Part shown: positions 53,558-64,000 of the stretch, one piece after another | Layout: every line of letters starts with the position of its first letter | How positions within the stretch are numbered: position 1 is the first letter of the stretch | DNA from: Closterium sp. Naga37s-1 | Lineage: Eukaryota > Streptophyta > Zygnematophyceae > Desmidiales > Closteriaceae | Direction: 5' to 3' | Assembly: GCA_947471745.1 (NCBI GenBank) | Contig: CANJKZ010000932.1 | Location: 124,001-188,000, forward strand | Length of the DNA: 64,000 nucleotides | Program-made: the position numbers and the translations under genes | Notes under the pieces: generated by a model | The model's database searches: none | The model's input: the letters and a program-made list of their open reading frames with translations, nothing else | What the model was told of the DNA's origin: nothing

Positions 53558-55019
53558 CCTACCCCTCAGTGGGGTCGGTAGTTACCAACAGCACCACCAC
53601 TCTCTCGTCCCACCACACTGGGTCAGGTCAAGTAGCTGTATCGTACGACTGTCGGTCACTCACCCACCCGTCGCTTCTCTGGCACCACTGTCCAGGTCAC
53701 CCGTCCTTCCCGTGTCTCAGTAGGATTGTACGTCACCGTCTGGTCTCAGGTCTCCCCGAGTCTCTTGCCCCGCTTTCCCGCTCGCCTGCACCGCCGTGCA
53801 CCCCTTACGTCGAGGGGCGGCAGCGCGCTGCCCCTCACTCCTCCTTGTTCCCCCCCACCACGGCTCCCTTACAGATCCTTCACTTGGACGTCTGGGGCTC
53901 CTCCCCGGTCCTTGCCCTACGTTAGGAGCGTTTCTTCCTGAATGTGGTGGACGACTACTCCCGCTACACCACGGTGTTTCCCTTGCGATGGAAGGCTGAC
54001 GTGCCTACCGTCCTCGAGCCGTGGCTACTAGCGAAGGGTGGCGCCCAGGGCCTGCGTGGACTCCGTCTACACTCGGACCGTGGTGGTGATTTTTCTTCCA
54101 TTTGCCTAGAGGTGTTCTGTCAGGGTCAGGGGATCACCCCCGCTACCAGACTCGCCGCAGTATAACGGGGTAGCTGAGCTACGCATCAGCCTGGTCATGG
54201 AGATTGCCCGGACCTCCATGTGCCATGCCGGTGCCCCCCAGTACCTGTGGCCTCAGGCAGTCCGTTATACCGCGCACCAGCTGAACTTGTGGCCCAGTGA
54301 CGCACGGCCACAGGTGACGCCGGTCTTTCTTTGGACAGGTTCTCGGGGTGTAGCAGCTGACTACCGCGTCTGGGGTTCTCTGGCCCACTTTCGCGCCCCT
54401 AGCGTGAACAAGTTATCTGCGTACACTTGTGCCTGCATCTTTCTTGGCTTCCCTCTGGACGCCTGCGGCTGGGCTTTCCACGACCTGGTCAAGTATGTCG
54501 AACGTCACTCCGCGGTCGTCTCCCCCGCAGCGTCCAGTCCCTGTTGTGTCTGGGGTTGCAAGAGGTGCAGCCGCAGCAAACGATGGAGGAGGCGGAGCAG
54601 CAGCGACTGCGTGACCTTCCTGACTTTGCACCTACGCACTTTGTACTTGTCCGTTGCCGTCTCTTCCTTCTGTTGACCCTGACCCATCACAGGAGTTGTC
54701 CTCGTCGTCTCGTCGTACTCCTCTTAGTCATGCTGTGTATCCAGAGTCTCGTCCATCCTGTTACCGTGCTGACTGTCCGTTTCACCTTGTTCTCCATCCT
54801 CGTGCTCCACCCTGTTCGAGGTACTCGTCGCCTCCTGCGTTCCTGTCCCGCCTAACCCGGTTTCAGCCTCTCGTTGTGCTGCTATTCCTGTGGTCTCTCG
54901 TGTTTTGTCGCCGTTGGTCGCACACCCAACTGCTCCTCCGTTGTCTGTCACGGCCTTGGTTGCTACAGTCAATGCCTTTGCCTTGTCCCACTGCCTTGAC
55001 TACGCCTCTCACCTGGTGA
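53558..55019 (+). pseudogene. pol: GAG-pre-integrase and integrase of element L
   Basis: Parallels element A: LLWHHCPGHPSFP ... CTPYVEGRQRAAPH, LHLDVWGSSP, VVDDYSRYTTVFPL, LHSDRGGDFSS, then a frameshift and stop near 54160, EIARTSMCHAGAPQYLWP, and a degraded linker. It breaks at GGTGA, the target of element G. Confidence 0.75.
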
Positions 55020-55147
55020 TGTTAGAATCAGGAACGGAATGAATGAACTAGAAAGGAGGTGGGTACAAGTAGGAAACCTAAAACTGTTGTACCCTATATG
55101 AACTACCCCACTACAGCCTAGATAGACTATAGCATATAAGTTTGACA
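55020..55147 (-). repeat. 3' LTR of element G
   Basis: 128 bp, TGTTAGAATC...TTTGACA on the plus strand. Confidence 0.95.
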
Positions 55148-55414
55148 CACCCCCATAGGCAAAGTGGGGGAGAACAAGAGGTCACAAGACCAGTCAAGAA
55201 AAGCAAAGCAAGCTCAGGGTGGATCACAAAGTCACCACACAGTCTGAGCACAAACAAATGGCCACAAGGCCAATTCACATGCAGAGTTATATATAGGAGA
55301 ACAAACAATACAGTGAACACAACCTAGCAAGTGTAAGCATGCAGGTATATGTGTAGAGAGTACAGTACAAGCAAAGTCAAGAAGTAAGCAAGTGAGGCAC
55401 AGTAGGCACAAGGC
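55148..55414 (-). promoter_or_regulatory. 3' non-coding block and polypurine-tract hairpin of G
   Basis: Same block as in A and D. Arms CCCCCA/TGGGGG at 55170-55165 and 55155-55150 (minus strand) with a 9-nt loop beside the LTR. Confidence 0.6.
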
Positions 55415-57589
55415 CTAGAACAGTACAAAAACGCTGATGATCACAAGGCTGAAGTGCCTTGGTGAAAATATCAGCAGTGTTGGCCTGAGAGGCCACATAA
55501 GCAAGACCAAGCTGACCACGCTGCTGCAACTCTCGAGCAAGGAAGTGCGCAGAGCAATGTGCTTCGTTCTGTGCTCCAGTCTGTGCTCCTCACACAAGGC
55601 AAGCATGGCCTTGTTGTCGACGTATAGAACTGGAGGAGAACGAGGCGCCTCTCCCAAGTCGGTCAGCAGGTAGGTGAGCCAGCCTAACTCCTGTGCAGCC
55701 ATGGCCCCAGCGTAGATCTCAGCCTCACAACTGGAGCTGAGAACAGAAGAAGAGCGGGTAGACCGCCAAGAGACAGAACCGGAACCAAGACTGAAGGTGT
55801 AACCCTGTGACGACCGCTGCGTAGCCAAGTCGTCAACCCAGGAAGCGTCTGCGTGACCAGTGAAGACAACTCGAGCCCGTCCTCCAAGCACGAGCCCCAT
55901 GCCCGAAGTACTGCACACGAAGCGCAACACCCTCTTTGCAGCATCCCAATGCACATTTCGGTGTCGACCGCGAGCCACGTAGCGAGCCAGAAGGCTGAGA
56001 GGGTATGCGAGGTCAGGTCGTGTGCAAGTCATCAGGTACATGAGGCAGCCCACAAGCTCTGGATACGGGCCACTCGGCTCTACAGACTCGTCCGAAGGTG
56101 GAGCTGAGAGTGAGTGACCAGTAGGCAGAGGAGTGGACTGTGGCGAGGAGTATGTGAAGCCGAAGCGCTGAAGGACCTGCTGCACCATGTGTGACTGAGT
56201 CAAGGTAATGGTGCGCTGTGCTCTGTCCCCGGTGATCCGCAAGCCAAGATAGATTGTCTGTTCACCCAGGTCTGTGCACGTGTGTCTCTTCTGCAGCTCG
56301 GAATTCACGTGGGCGAGTGCCTCAGTGTCAGCAGTAGCAAAGACGAGGTCATCTACGTATACGAGAACATAGAACGGCGGCAGAGTGGTGTCAGTGCGTA
56401 AAAACAGTGACGGGTCAGCAGTGGAAGGAGCAAAACCAAGAGTAGCAAGAGTCGTCCTCAGTGTGTCGTGCCACTCACGGGGAGCCTGGCGGAGACCGTA
56501 GACTAGCTGACGGAGGCTCCACTGGGTACCAGCAGGAAACGACCCAGTGAAGCCAGGTGGGCGGCGCAGCCAGATCTCCTCGTGCAGGCTGCCCTGGAGG
56601 AAGGCTGTGCTGAAGTCAAGCGAGTGGAGCTCGTAGTCACGGTGAGCGGCGACGTGCAGCAGTACCCGAAGAGTGGTCATCTTCGGGGCAGGGGAGAAGG
56701 TCTGGAAGAAGTCAACTCCCTGTCGCTGACTGAAGCCACGTGCAACGTAACGCGCCTTGAAGACAATCGGAGAACCCGGCCGCCGCTTCACCCTGAAGAT
56801 CCACATGCCACTGACGATGTTCGCCCCAGGTGGGGGAACCTCGTCGACGTAGGTGCTTGTGGACTTCCAGGAAGCCATCTCGGCGTCCATGGCTGCCTGC
56901 CACTGAGAGGAGTAGGGACCCTCTATCGCCTCTGCGTAAGAACGCGGGGTCGGGATGTCTGGTGCATCCGGGTCTCCCTCAGGGGCAAGCAGCATGGATA
57001 CGAGATGAGGTACAGCAGCGGCAAAGCACTCAAACTCCTCCTGTCTGTCCTCAAGAACGTCCGTGCCAAGAGCACACTCACCCCTGACGGACGGAGGACA
57101 GACAGACGCAGACGCAGACTCAGCAACAAGACTAGTGGCGTAGTCTAGGCGACAGGCGGCAGCAAAGTCAACAAGCTCAGCAACGATAGCAGACGCAGCA
57201 GTGGACTCAAACAAAGGGTTAGTGACAGCAGTGGCCAGAAAACGCGTGACACTAGGACTAGCAGCACGAAGGGAGTCAGACTCCGGGTCCGGACTGTCAA
57301 GAAGAGAGGACGCAGGAGGAGACGGCAGAGGGACACGCTGTGGAGCAGTGGAAGGATGCAGAGTCATAGAGTGAGTGCCAGGGACAGGAGGAGGACGCGG
57401 ACGCGAAACACGACGACCAGTGCGAGCAGTGCGGACAGGCGACACAGAACGAGACACAGGCGACACAGGTCGCGACTCAGGCTCACGACGCTCCGTAAGA
57501 CCTCTAGTCAGTCCAGAGTAAGGAGAAGGACCAGGCAGTGGAGAGGCCGGCTGTAACAGCGACTGGGACTGGACAGGCGGAGGACTCAA
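55415..57589 (-). pseudogene. pol: Reverse transcriptase and RNase H of element G
   Basis: About 724 codons, open from the linker end to 55415. RT has LHSLDFSTAFLQG and LVYVDDLVFAT; RNase H has TGHADASW, SSCEAEIYAG and LYVDNKAML. A one-base deletion near 55545 (HIALR then TSLLES instead of YFLAREL) shifts the last ~50 codons out of frame. A one-base deletion near 57623 separates it from the linker frame. Confidence 0.85.
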
Positions 57590-58500
57590 TAAGGGAGGAG
57601 GAGGACTAGGAGAAGGTGGAAACCAAGAACCTGCTGAAGGAACGGAGCGTAGTACGGCCGCGGCCGCACAGCGCCTCCAGAAACAGCAGAGACAGCACCA
57701 GTACCCTCAGCTCCAGGGTCTCCAGTAACAACTCCCGCAGCACCACCAACAACAGTACCTGCAGCTCCAACGCTTGCAGTACCACCAGCCCCAGCAGCTC
57801 CAGTACCTCCAGTACGAGCACCTCCAGGACTAGCGGCTCCAGCAGCTCCAGCACCAGCAGCACCTCCAGCAGCACCAGCACCAGCAGCACCTCCAGCAGC
57901 TCCAGCACCAGCAACACCTCCAGCAGCACCAGCACCAGCAGCACCTCCAGCAGCTCCAGCACTAGCAGCACCTCCAACAGCTCCAGCACCAGCAGCACCT
58001 CCAGTAGCTCCAGCACCAGCAGCTCCAGGAGCACGGCAATAGCGCCGAGCGTACCACTCACGAATCCGCTGCGGAGAGAGGGGCTCCCGCCGCAACGGGA
58101 CACCCGGATAACCTCGAGACTCAGCACCTGCAGGCTCAGCACCCCCAAACTCAGCACCCCCAGACTCAGCACCCCCAGGCTCCACACGCTCAGGCTCAGC
58201 ACCCTCAGGCTCCACACGCTCAGGCTCAGCACCCCCACACTCCACATGCTCAGGCTCAGCACCCCCAGGCCTCGCACCCCCAGGCCCCGCACCCGCAGGC
58301 TCAGCACCCCTAGCAGCACCTGAGTCGACAGCTACCTCGACCGGCTCGGCAGGATCTACCTGAGACACACCTGAGTGGGCAGGACCCTGAGGGGGGAGGG
58401 GGTCTACTGGAGGAGTACCTCGCGCTAGGAAGAGTGGCGGGGTGGGGAGAGAGGCAGTGCGGTAGAGAAAGAGATGGTAGTAAGACACCGACTCGTCACG
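57589..58500 (-). pseudogene. pol: Integrase end and repeat linker of element G
   Basis: Frame between the two upstream shifts: YYHLFLYRTASLP, then VDPLPPQGPAHSGVSQVDP and long GGAEPERVEP and GAAGAGAAGGA repeats (58020-57800). In A the same region is one piece with its neighbours. Confidence 0.8.
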
Positions 58501-61394
58501 TCCTGAGAGGACAGAACACGACGCGAGGTGGGGTGGTAGAACTGCCACCCGGGTGCGTCAGGGGGGAAGCCAAGGAAGACACAGGGAACGGCACGGGAGG
58601 ACAGCTTGTCCGCTGAAGTATCGCGGACAAAAGCTCGAGATCCCCAGACACGGAATGCGGACGCATCGCCAACCTTCCCCGTCCACCTCAGAGAAGGTGT
58701 GGTCTCAGGCAAGGAGACACGAGGCTGAAGGTTGATCTGATGCGCAGCGTACTGAACCGCGAACGGCCACAGGAAATGGGGAGCAGCCGCATGGATCATG
58801 GACGTACGAGCGACGTCCATGACCATGCCAATGCGGCACTCAGCAATCCCATTTTGCTGTGGGGAGGCCGGAAGCGTGAACGTCTGGCGGATGCCCTCCG
58901 CACGATAGAAGGCCCTCAGGAGGTCGGAGGAAAACTCACCACCTCTGTCTGAGTGCAGACGCAGAACAGGAAGGTCCGAGCCGAAACGCTCGCTGAGCTG
59001 GCGACGAGCACCGCGGATCCAGTCGATCAACACATCAGGGACCACACCCTTGCGGCGCAAGGGGAAGACTGTGGTGTAACGCGAGTAGTCGTCAACGACC
59101 AGCAGGAAGTAACGCTCGTGACCCTGTCCACGGACGCGGGCTGGGCCCCACACGTCCATGTGAAGAGTCTGCAGAGGAGCCTCTGTCGGAGGGAACGTGG
59201 AGGAGTGAGGAGCGGCGCGCTGTCGGCCCTCGACACAGGGAACACAGGTAGGGGCAGGCCTTGGAGGAAGGGGAGGGAGGGACCGGGGGAGACCCGAGAC
59301 AAGGGTATGGGAGGCCATACTTTGAAGACGAGGCATGGAGGGGTGACCAAGGCGGTGGTGCCAAAGGAGAGTCTCGTGCGACAGAGGACGACACGAGCAG
59401 GGGGCAGACGCAGGACTAGACCTGGACGCGGCAGCAAACACCTGACTAGACGCGGCTACCTGACCAGACGCAGAGACTGGAGGAGACACAGTAGTCAGTG
59501 TGTAAAGACTCGACCCTGGTCGACGGGTGAACGTGGCCAGGTGGCGGCCCGTCCGAGAGCAAGTGCAGTGGGTCACACGCTGACCTCCAGGGGCGAACTG
59601 GTCAACCCACGCGTCCTGGAGGTCAGCTCCACTCACCAGGTTTGTAGAGAACGAGGGGAGGTGGAGTCCCGACAGCAAGCCCGACGGGGCCACAGGACAC
59701 GGTAGAACCGTGGAAGAGTGCGCAAGGACTGGGCCCCCAGAGGGGTCAGCCAGGGAGACTGCGATAGGCCGACTAAGCGGCGTGAGTGTGGTGCTGTCGC
59801 GAAAGAAAGAGCGCGAAGCACCAGAGTCAAGTGTGAAAGTGTGCAAGGCCTCAGTACGTGCAGTACCAGAGAGAGCAGACTCACCAGCACCTGGAGCAGC
59901 AGACTCACCAGTACCTGGAGCAGAAGACACACTAGCACCTAGAGCAGCAGCCTCAATGCCCGGGTCGGGCGGGACACTCAGGTAACAGTCACCCTCAGCA
60001 CTATCAGTCAAAGCATACATGGCAGCAAGGATAGCATCGAAATCAAGATCAAAGATAGCCACATTCTGCCTAAGCAAATCACCCCAGCGAGGGAGCTCAA
60101 CAGCGTCAGGAAACTGGGCGCGCCAGGCGTCAGTCAGGCGACCGAAGCAGCACTGCGCAGTGTGTGGCAGCCCGCACGTCTCCCCACGACGACTGCCGGT
60201 GCGAAGAACGTAAGTGCAGGGACCAGCACCCCCAGACCTCCCACGCCCAGCGTACCACTCACGAAGCTGCTGGGTCGACGGGGTCTCACGGGAACGCGGC
60301 TGCTGCTGGCGCTGGCTACCACCAAAGCCTCCATGCTGCGCGGGTGCACCTCGACCAGCACCACCGCCACCGCTACCTCCGCCACCGCTGCCGCTGCCTC
60401 CACCACCGCTACCGCTGCCTCCACCACCTCCGCCGCTGCCTCCACCACCTCCGCCGCTGCCTCCACCACCTCCGCCGCTGCCTCCACCACCTCCACCGCC
60501 GCCACTGAAGCCCCCACTCCCGTCACCACCCCCACCGCCACCGCCACCCCGTCCGCCTCCTTCACCGCCTCCGCCGCCGCCCCCGCCATCCCCTCCACCA
60601 CCCTTGTTCCCCTTGCCCTTGCTGTTGCGGGGCCTCTCACTAGGAGCAGACGCAGCCTCGACCTCGTCAGTGTCAACGAGGTCGACAGCAGCAGCAGAAG
60701 CAACAGAGGGGAGAAGGGGGACAGGGGAACACCCCTCAAAGAAAGGGGTGCGACGGTCGCCGCGAGAAGCACCTACAGCTAAGATACTCTTCTCAGCTGC
60801 AGCGAGGCGCTCCTCTAGCAGGTCGAAAGTGAGCTCAGTGGGGCAAAGGGAGAGAAAGTGGTCCTTGACTGAAGCAAGGGAGTCAGGGAGGTGGGTGACT
60901 AGGTAGTATATGGCGATGTACATGGGGGGGGGGTTCTTGGCACAGAACTCAGTGGGAAGGGCAGCGCGGTAGCGGGCGTCACTAGTGCGGAGGTGAGTAA
61001 TGAGGTCAGCGACTGTGGCAAAGGCGGCAAGGTCAGGGAAAAGGTACAGCAGCATGAGGCGGCTGAGGGCAGCAGTGGCAAGGGAGGAGTAGCGCGCAAC
61101 TACAGCGTCGTACAAAGACTTAGCAGTCTTGTACTGGCCAAAATGCGCGCGCTCACCAGGCGGCAGGTGACTGCGAACAGCAAGGCGAGCAACAGCGTCA
61201 TGAGTGGTCCACTGCGAGCGAACAGCACTGTCAGTAGTGGCAGCAGGAGCAGTGGAGACACTAGATGTGTGATCGAAAAGGGATACCCCATCCCTAGAGT
61301 CACATTGAAGAAAGAGCTGCAGGTCGTCAACCCACACGTCAAAGTCAACTGCACGCCCCTCAGCATCAAAGGTGAGAACAGTAGGGCTAGCCAT
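58425..61394 (-). pseudogene. gag-pol: Gag, protease and integrase of element G
   Basis: ATG 61394; 989 codons. Gag core; poly-Gly tail (60600-60350); Cys/His motif GPCTYVLRTGSRRGETC; protease LDSGASRSFF; GAG-pre-integrase WHHRLGHPSMP; integrase HMDVWG, LHSDRGGEFSS and NGIAECRIG. Relative to A, a 7-bp deletion near 58497 (between short CGT repeats) throws the frame off after SSQDVT, so the last ~25 codons are not native. Confidence 0.85.
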
Positions 61395-62340
61395 AGTAGC
61401 AGTAGCAGCAGGAGCAGCAGAGGCAGCAGAAGCAGCAGTAGCAGCAGGCGTAGTGCAAGGAGTGGGGCAGCGCAGCTCAGTTCGGCGGCGCGGCTCGGTG
61501 GGGCGGCGCGGCTCGGCTGGGCGGCGCGGCTCGGTTGGGCGGCGCGGCTCGGTTCCTGGCGGCGCGGCGCGGCAGCAGGCAGCGCGGCGCGGCAGGGCAG
61601 CGCGGGGGCTTACCAGGGGCGGGTGCAGGGCAGGGCCGCAGCTGGCTGTTTAGGTCAGGGCCGCAACCGGGGCGGCAGCAGTGCAGGGCCGCGACAGGGG
61701 CGGCAGTAGAGCAGAGGCCGCGACGGGCGGCAAAGACAGGGCCGCGACAGTGGCGGCAGCAGGGCAGGGCCGCGACAGGGGCGGCAGTAAAGCAGGGCCG
61801 CGACAGGGCGGTTGCAGGTCAGGGGCCGCAACGGGCGGCGAATGCAGGGCCGCGACTGGGGCGGCAGCAGGGCAGGGCCGCGACAGGGGGCGGCTGCAGG
61901 GCAGTGGCCGCGACGGGGCGGCTACTGGGCAGAGGCCGCGACGGGCGGCAAACGGGCCGATGATGGGCGGCGACGGGCCGACGACAGGCGGCAGAGGGGC
62001 CAGGACGGGCCAGCGACGGGCCGGGACGGGCCGGGACGGGCCGAGACGGGCCGGGACGGGCCGGGTCGGGCCGAGACGGGCCGGAACAGGCCGGGACGGG
62101 CCAGCGACGGGCGGCACGGGGCCGTAGTGGGCGGCTAAAGCAGGGCCGCGACGCGTGGCGACGGGCCAGCGACGGGCATCTAAGGGCCGGGACGGGGCCG
62201 GCTGAGGCAGGGCCGCGACGGGCCAGCTAGGGAAGGGCGCGCGACGGCGCAGGTAAGGCAGGCCCGAGGCGCGCTTCGGGCAGGGCAGGAAAAAAAATTT
62301 TCTCGTGGTGGGCCCTAAAAAAAACGTTCCCACGAGGGAA
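61395..62340 (-). repeat. GC-rich tandem-repeat leader of element G
   Basis: GGGGCGGCAGCAGGGCAGGGCCGCGACA units (61660-61930) and GACGGGCCGG units (61990-62100). GTGGTGGGCCC at 62305-62315. Confidence 0.8.
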
Positions 62341-62356
62341 CCTGCTCTGAATACCA

Positions 62357-62484
62357 TGTTAGAATCAGGAACGGAATGAATGAACTAGAAAGCAGGTGGG
62401 TACAAGTAGGAAACCTAAAAGTGTTGTACCCTATATGAACTACCCTACTACAGCCTAGATAGACTATAGCATATAAGTTTGACA
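62357..62484 (-). repeat. 5' LTR of element G
   Basis: 128 bp, same ends as the 3' copy; primer site adjoins at 62356. Confidence 0.95.
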
Positions 62485-62489
62485 GGTGA

Positions 62490-62978
62490 GTGGCTCTGCT
62501 CGTTCTTCGTTCACTGGGGGTGTTTCTAACTTTCCCCTAGAGATCCTGGAGGATAGGCAATTCGAGCGTGGTTTCCTTGTGGCCGCTGTTCCTCATCTCT
62601 GCGCCATGCTGCTTGCCCGTGAGGGGGATCCAGACGCCCTTGACATCCCCACCCCTCGCACTCACACGGAGGCGGTCGCGGGACCTTACGCCCCGTACTG
62701 GATAGCAGCTGAGGAGGCAGAGATGGCATCTTATAGGTCCACAGGCACCTACGTCAACGTCGTCTGTGGCATGTGGCTCTATAATGTGAAGAAACTGCCT
62801 GGATAACTGCTGGTGTTCAAGGCGCACTACGTGGCGAGAGGCTTTAGTCAGCGAGAGGGGGTAGACTTCTTCCAGACCTTCGTTCCCACCCCAAAGATAA
62901 CCACTCTTCGGGCGTTGCTGCACATTGCAGCCCAACGCGACTACAAGTTGCACTCCTTGGACTTCTCTACAGCGTTTG
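62490..62978 (+). pseudogene. pol: Pre-RT and RT start of element L
   Basis: Continues after G: LEILEDRQFERGFLVAAVPHL, DIPTPRTHTEAVAGPY, then RT to LHSLDFSTAF, with a stop at 62804. Cut at 62978 by the LTR of N1. Confidence 0.75.
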
Positions 62979-63591
62979 TGTCAACATATATTTTATATGT
63001 GTTGTTTAGGTAAGTCTAGGTGTTACATTCCTATTTCCTAGGGTTTGCTATATCTTGTTGTGCCTTGTCTTCACCCGTTTAGACTCTCGACATGGTATAG
63101 AGCACTAAGTTCCTATGGGCCCACCACCCCGTGCCCCGACTTAGCCCGTAGCGCCCTAATGCCCGAAGCGCCCCGTCATCCCACCTGCCCTGAGCACGTC
63201 ACCCGTTTAGCCCCGCGCGGGTCACCTGTTTTGCCGAGCGCCACCTGTTTAGCCCCGCGCGCGTCATTCGTTTTTCCCCGCGCATCATCCGTTCTCTGCC
63301 CTGCGCGTAGCTCGCCAGCCCGCTAGCGCGCAGCAGACGCACGATCGCGCGCAGCTGTAGCTGCACGTGCAACCGCGCGCACGCGCAGCCAAAGCCGTAC
63401 GCTCACCAGTCTGTTAGCTGCGCCCGCTGCCCCACCCATTGCCCGTTCTTTGCCCCGCGCCCCACCTGTCGCCCGTTTTCACCTTGTCAACCGCCGCCCC
63501 ACCTGTTCCCGCAGCCCCACCAGTTCCATTGACCCATTAGGTCCCGCCTCCCCACCCGTACACAGCTTCCCCACCCTTTTTTGGAGCCCCA
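62979..63591 (+). mobile_element. Copia element N1: 5' LTR and partial leader
   Basis: LTR 62979-63092 (114 bp, TGTCAACATA...CTCTCGACA), primer site TGGTATAGAGCAC (63093-63105), GGGCCCACCACC (63117-63128) and a leader of GTCACCTGTTTTGCCC-like units. It interrupts RT of element L. No gag is reached before N2 begins. Confidence 0.7.
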
Positions 63592-64000
63592 TGTCAATAT
63601 ATACTTTATATGTTTAGTTAATGTTAGAATAGGTGTAACATTTCCTATTTGTTAGGCTTTGCTATATCTTGTTGTACCTTCTTTTTCCTTAGTCAATTCT
63701 TCACCCATTGAACTCTCAATATGGTATAGAGCTAGATGATTCCATGGGCCCACTGCCATCTAGCCCGTAGCGCCTTAATGCCCGAAGCGCTCAGTCACCC
63801 CACTAGCTCGTGCGTCACCCGTACTGTCCCGAGCGCGTCAACCATTTTGCCCCGTGCGCGTCACCCGATTAGCCCCGCGCGTCACCCATTTTTTGCCCCG
63901 CACCACACCTGTTTTCTGCCCCGTGCGTAGCTCGCCAGCCCGCTAGCTCGCAGCAGACGCATGCGCACGCGCAGTCGTAGCCGCACGTGCAACCGTGCGC
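63592..64000 (+). mobile_element. Copia element N2: 5' LTR and leader start
   Basis: LTR 63592-63721 (130 bp, TGTCAATATA...CTCTCAATA), primer site TGGTATAGAGC (63722-63732), GGGCCCACTGCC (63746-63757) and a leader very like N1's (CCCGTAGCGCC(T/C)TAATGCCCGAAGCGC). It lies in the same direction as N1 and runs off the window, so N2 either inserted into N1's leader or is the downstream part of a tandem. Confidence 0.7.

Larger units (their letters stand above)
55020..62484 (-). mobile_element. Copia element G, full length with three frameshifts
   Basis: 7465 bp; LTRs of 128 bp at 62357-62484 (5') and 55020-55147 (3') differ at three positions; exact GGTGA duplication (55015-55019, 62485-62489). 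Primer site TGGTATTCAGAGCAGG (62356-62341). Structure and order match element A, but the protein frame is broken three times. Slightly older than A. Confidence 0.95.
43291..62978 (+). mobile_element. Copia remnant L, host of K, M and G
   Basis: Plus-strand pieces are colinear with element A: leader (43291-44340), gag tail (44450-44613, 47217-47346), GAG-pre-integrase and integrase (53558-55019), pre-RT and RT (62490-62978). The protease region is missing beside the truncated 3' LTR of M, so M's insertion was followed by a deletion. That 53558 onward belongs to the same copy as 44450 is an inference from order and orientation. Confidence 0.6.

Noticed and set aside
57616..58323. Ser/Thr-rich 235-codon frame on the plus strand
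   Set aside because: Antisense of the Gly/Ala linker of element G.
60134..60906. Val/Ala- and Pro-rich alternative frames
   Set aside because: Alternate readings of the poly-Gly gag tail of element G.

Overview
The window is nuclear DNA of a plant-lineage eukaryote. Nearly all of it is nested Ty1/copia-type LTR retrotransposons, with one Ty3/gypsy remnant. A single recognisable host gene sits between them: an intron-containing YABBY-type transcription factor on the minus strand (31661-35756). Short GT-AG introns, copia elements primed by initiator-Met-like tRNA sites, high GC content and the YABBY signature point to a streptophyte. A streptophyte alga (for example a zygnematophyte) or an early-diverging land plant is my guess; the species is an inference. 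I recognised no tRNA, rRNA or CRISPR array.

Layout. 1-1649: 5' end of a minus-strand copia element (F) that leaves the window. 1650-2865: unassigned DNA. 2866-15484: an old plus-strand copia element with about 1-kb LTRs (E), split by a decayed minus-strand copia (D, 5013-12317). 15485-31509: a three-level nest. A 5'-truncated copia (C) contains copia B (17689-31186, TSD TCTTT), which contains the intact copia A (18532-25929, TSD CCAGC). A has two 127-bp LTRs and one uninterrupted 1983-residue Gag-Pol frame. 31510-36929: the YABBY gene and its flanks. 36930-43290: copia remnant I, carrying a solo LTR of the E family (38388-39213) and a deleted Ty3/gypsy element (J, 41538-43107). 43291-62978: copia remnant L, invaded by a non-autonomous LTR element (K, 44614-47216, TSD TGGAC), copia M (47347-53557, 3' LTR truncated) and copia G (55020-62484, TSD GGTGA, three frameshifts). 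62979-64000: two LTR-plus-leader starts of a further copia family (N1, N2).

The main copia family here (A, C, D, F, G, N and the short element K) shares an unusual plan: LTRs of about 114-133 bp (207 bp in K), a roughly 1-kb GC-rich tandem-repeat leader between the primer binding site and gag, a GGGCCCACCACC-like palindrome just after the primer site, a Gly-rich gag tail with a non-canonical C-X13-C-X3-H-X4-C motif, a long Gly/Ala/Pro repeat linker between integrase and reverse transcriptase, and a conserved 3' non-coding block ending in a hairpin that includes the polypurine tract.

The most interesting item is the YABBY gene. Its C2C2 zinc finger is split by a phase-0 intron. Its HMG-like YABBY domain is reassembled exactly, in phase, from three exons, one of them only 76 nt. 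The predicted protein is about 1046 residues, far longer than seed-plant YABBYs.
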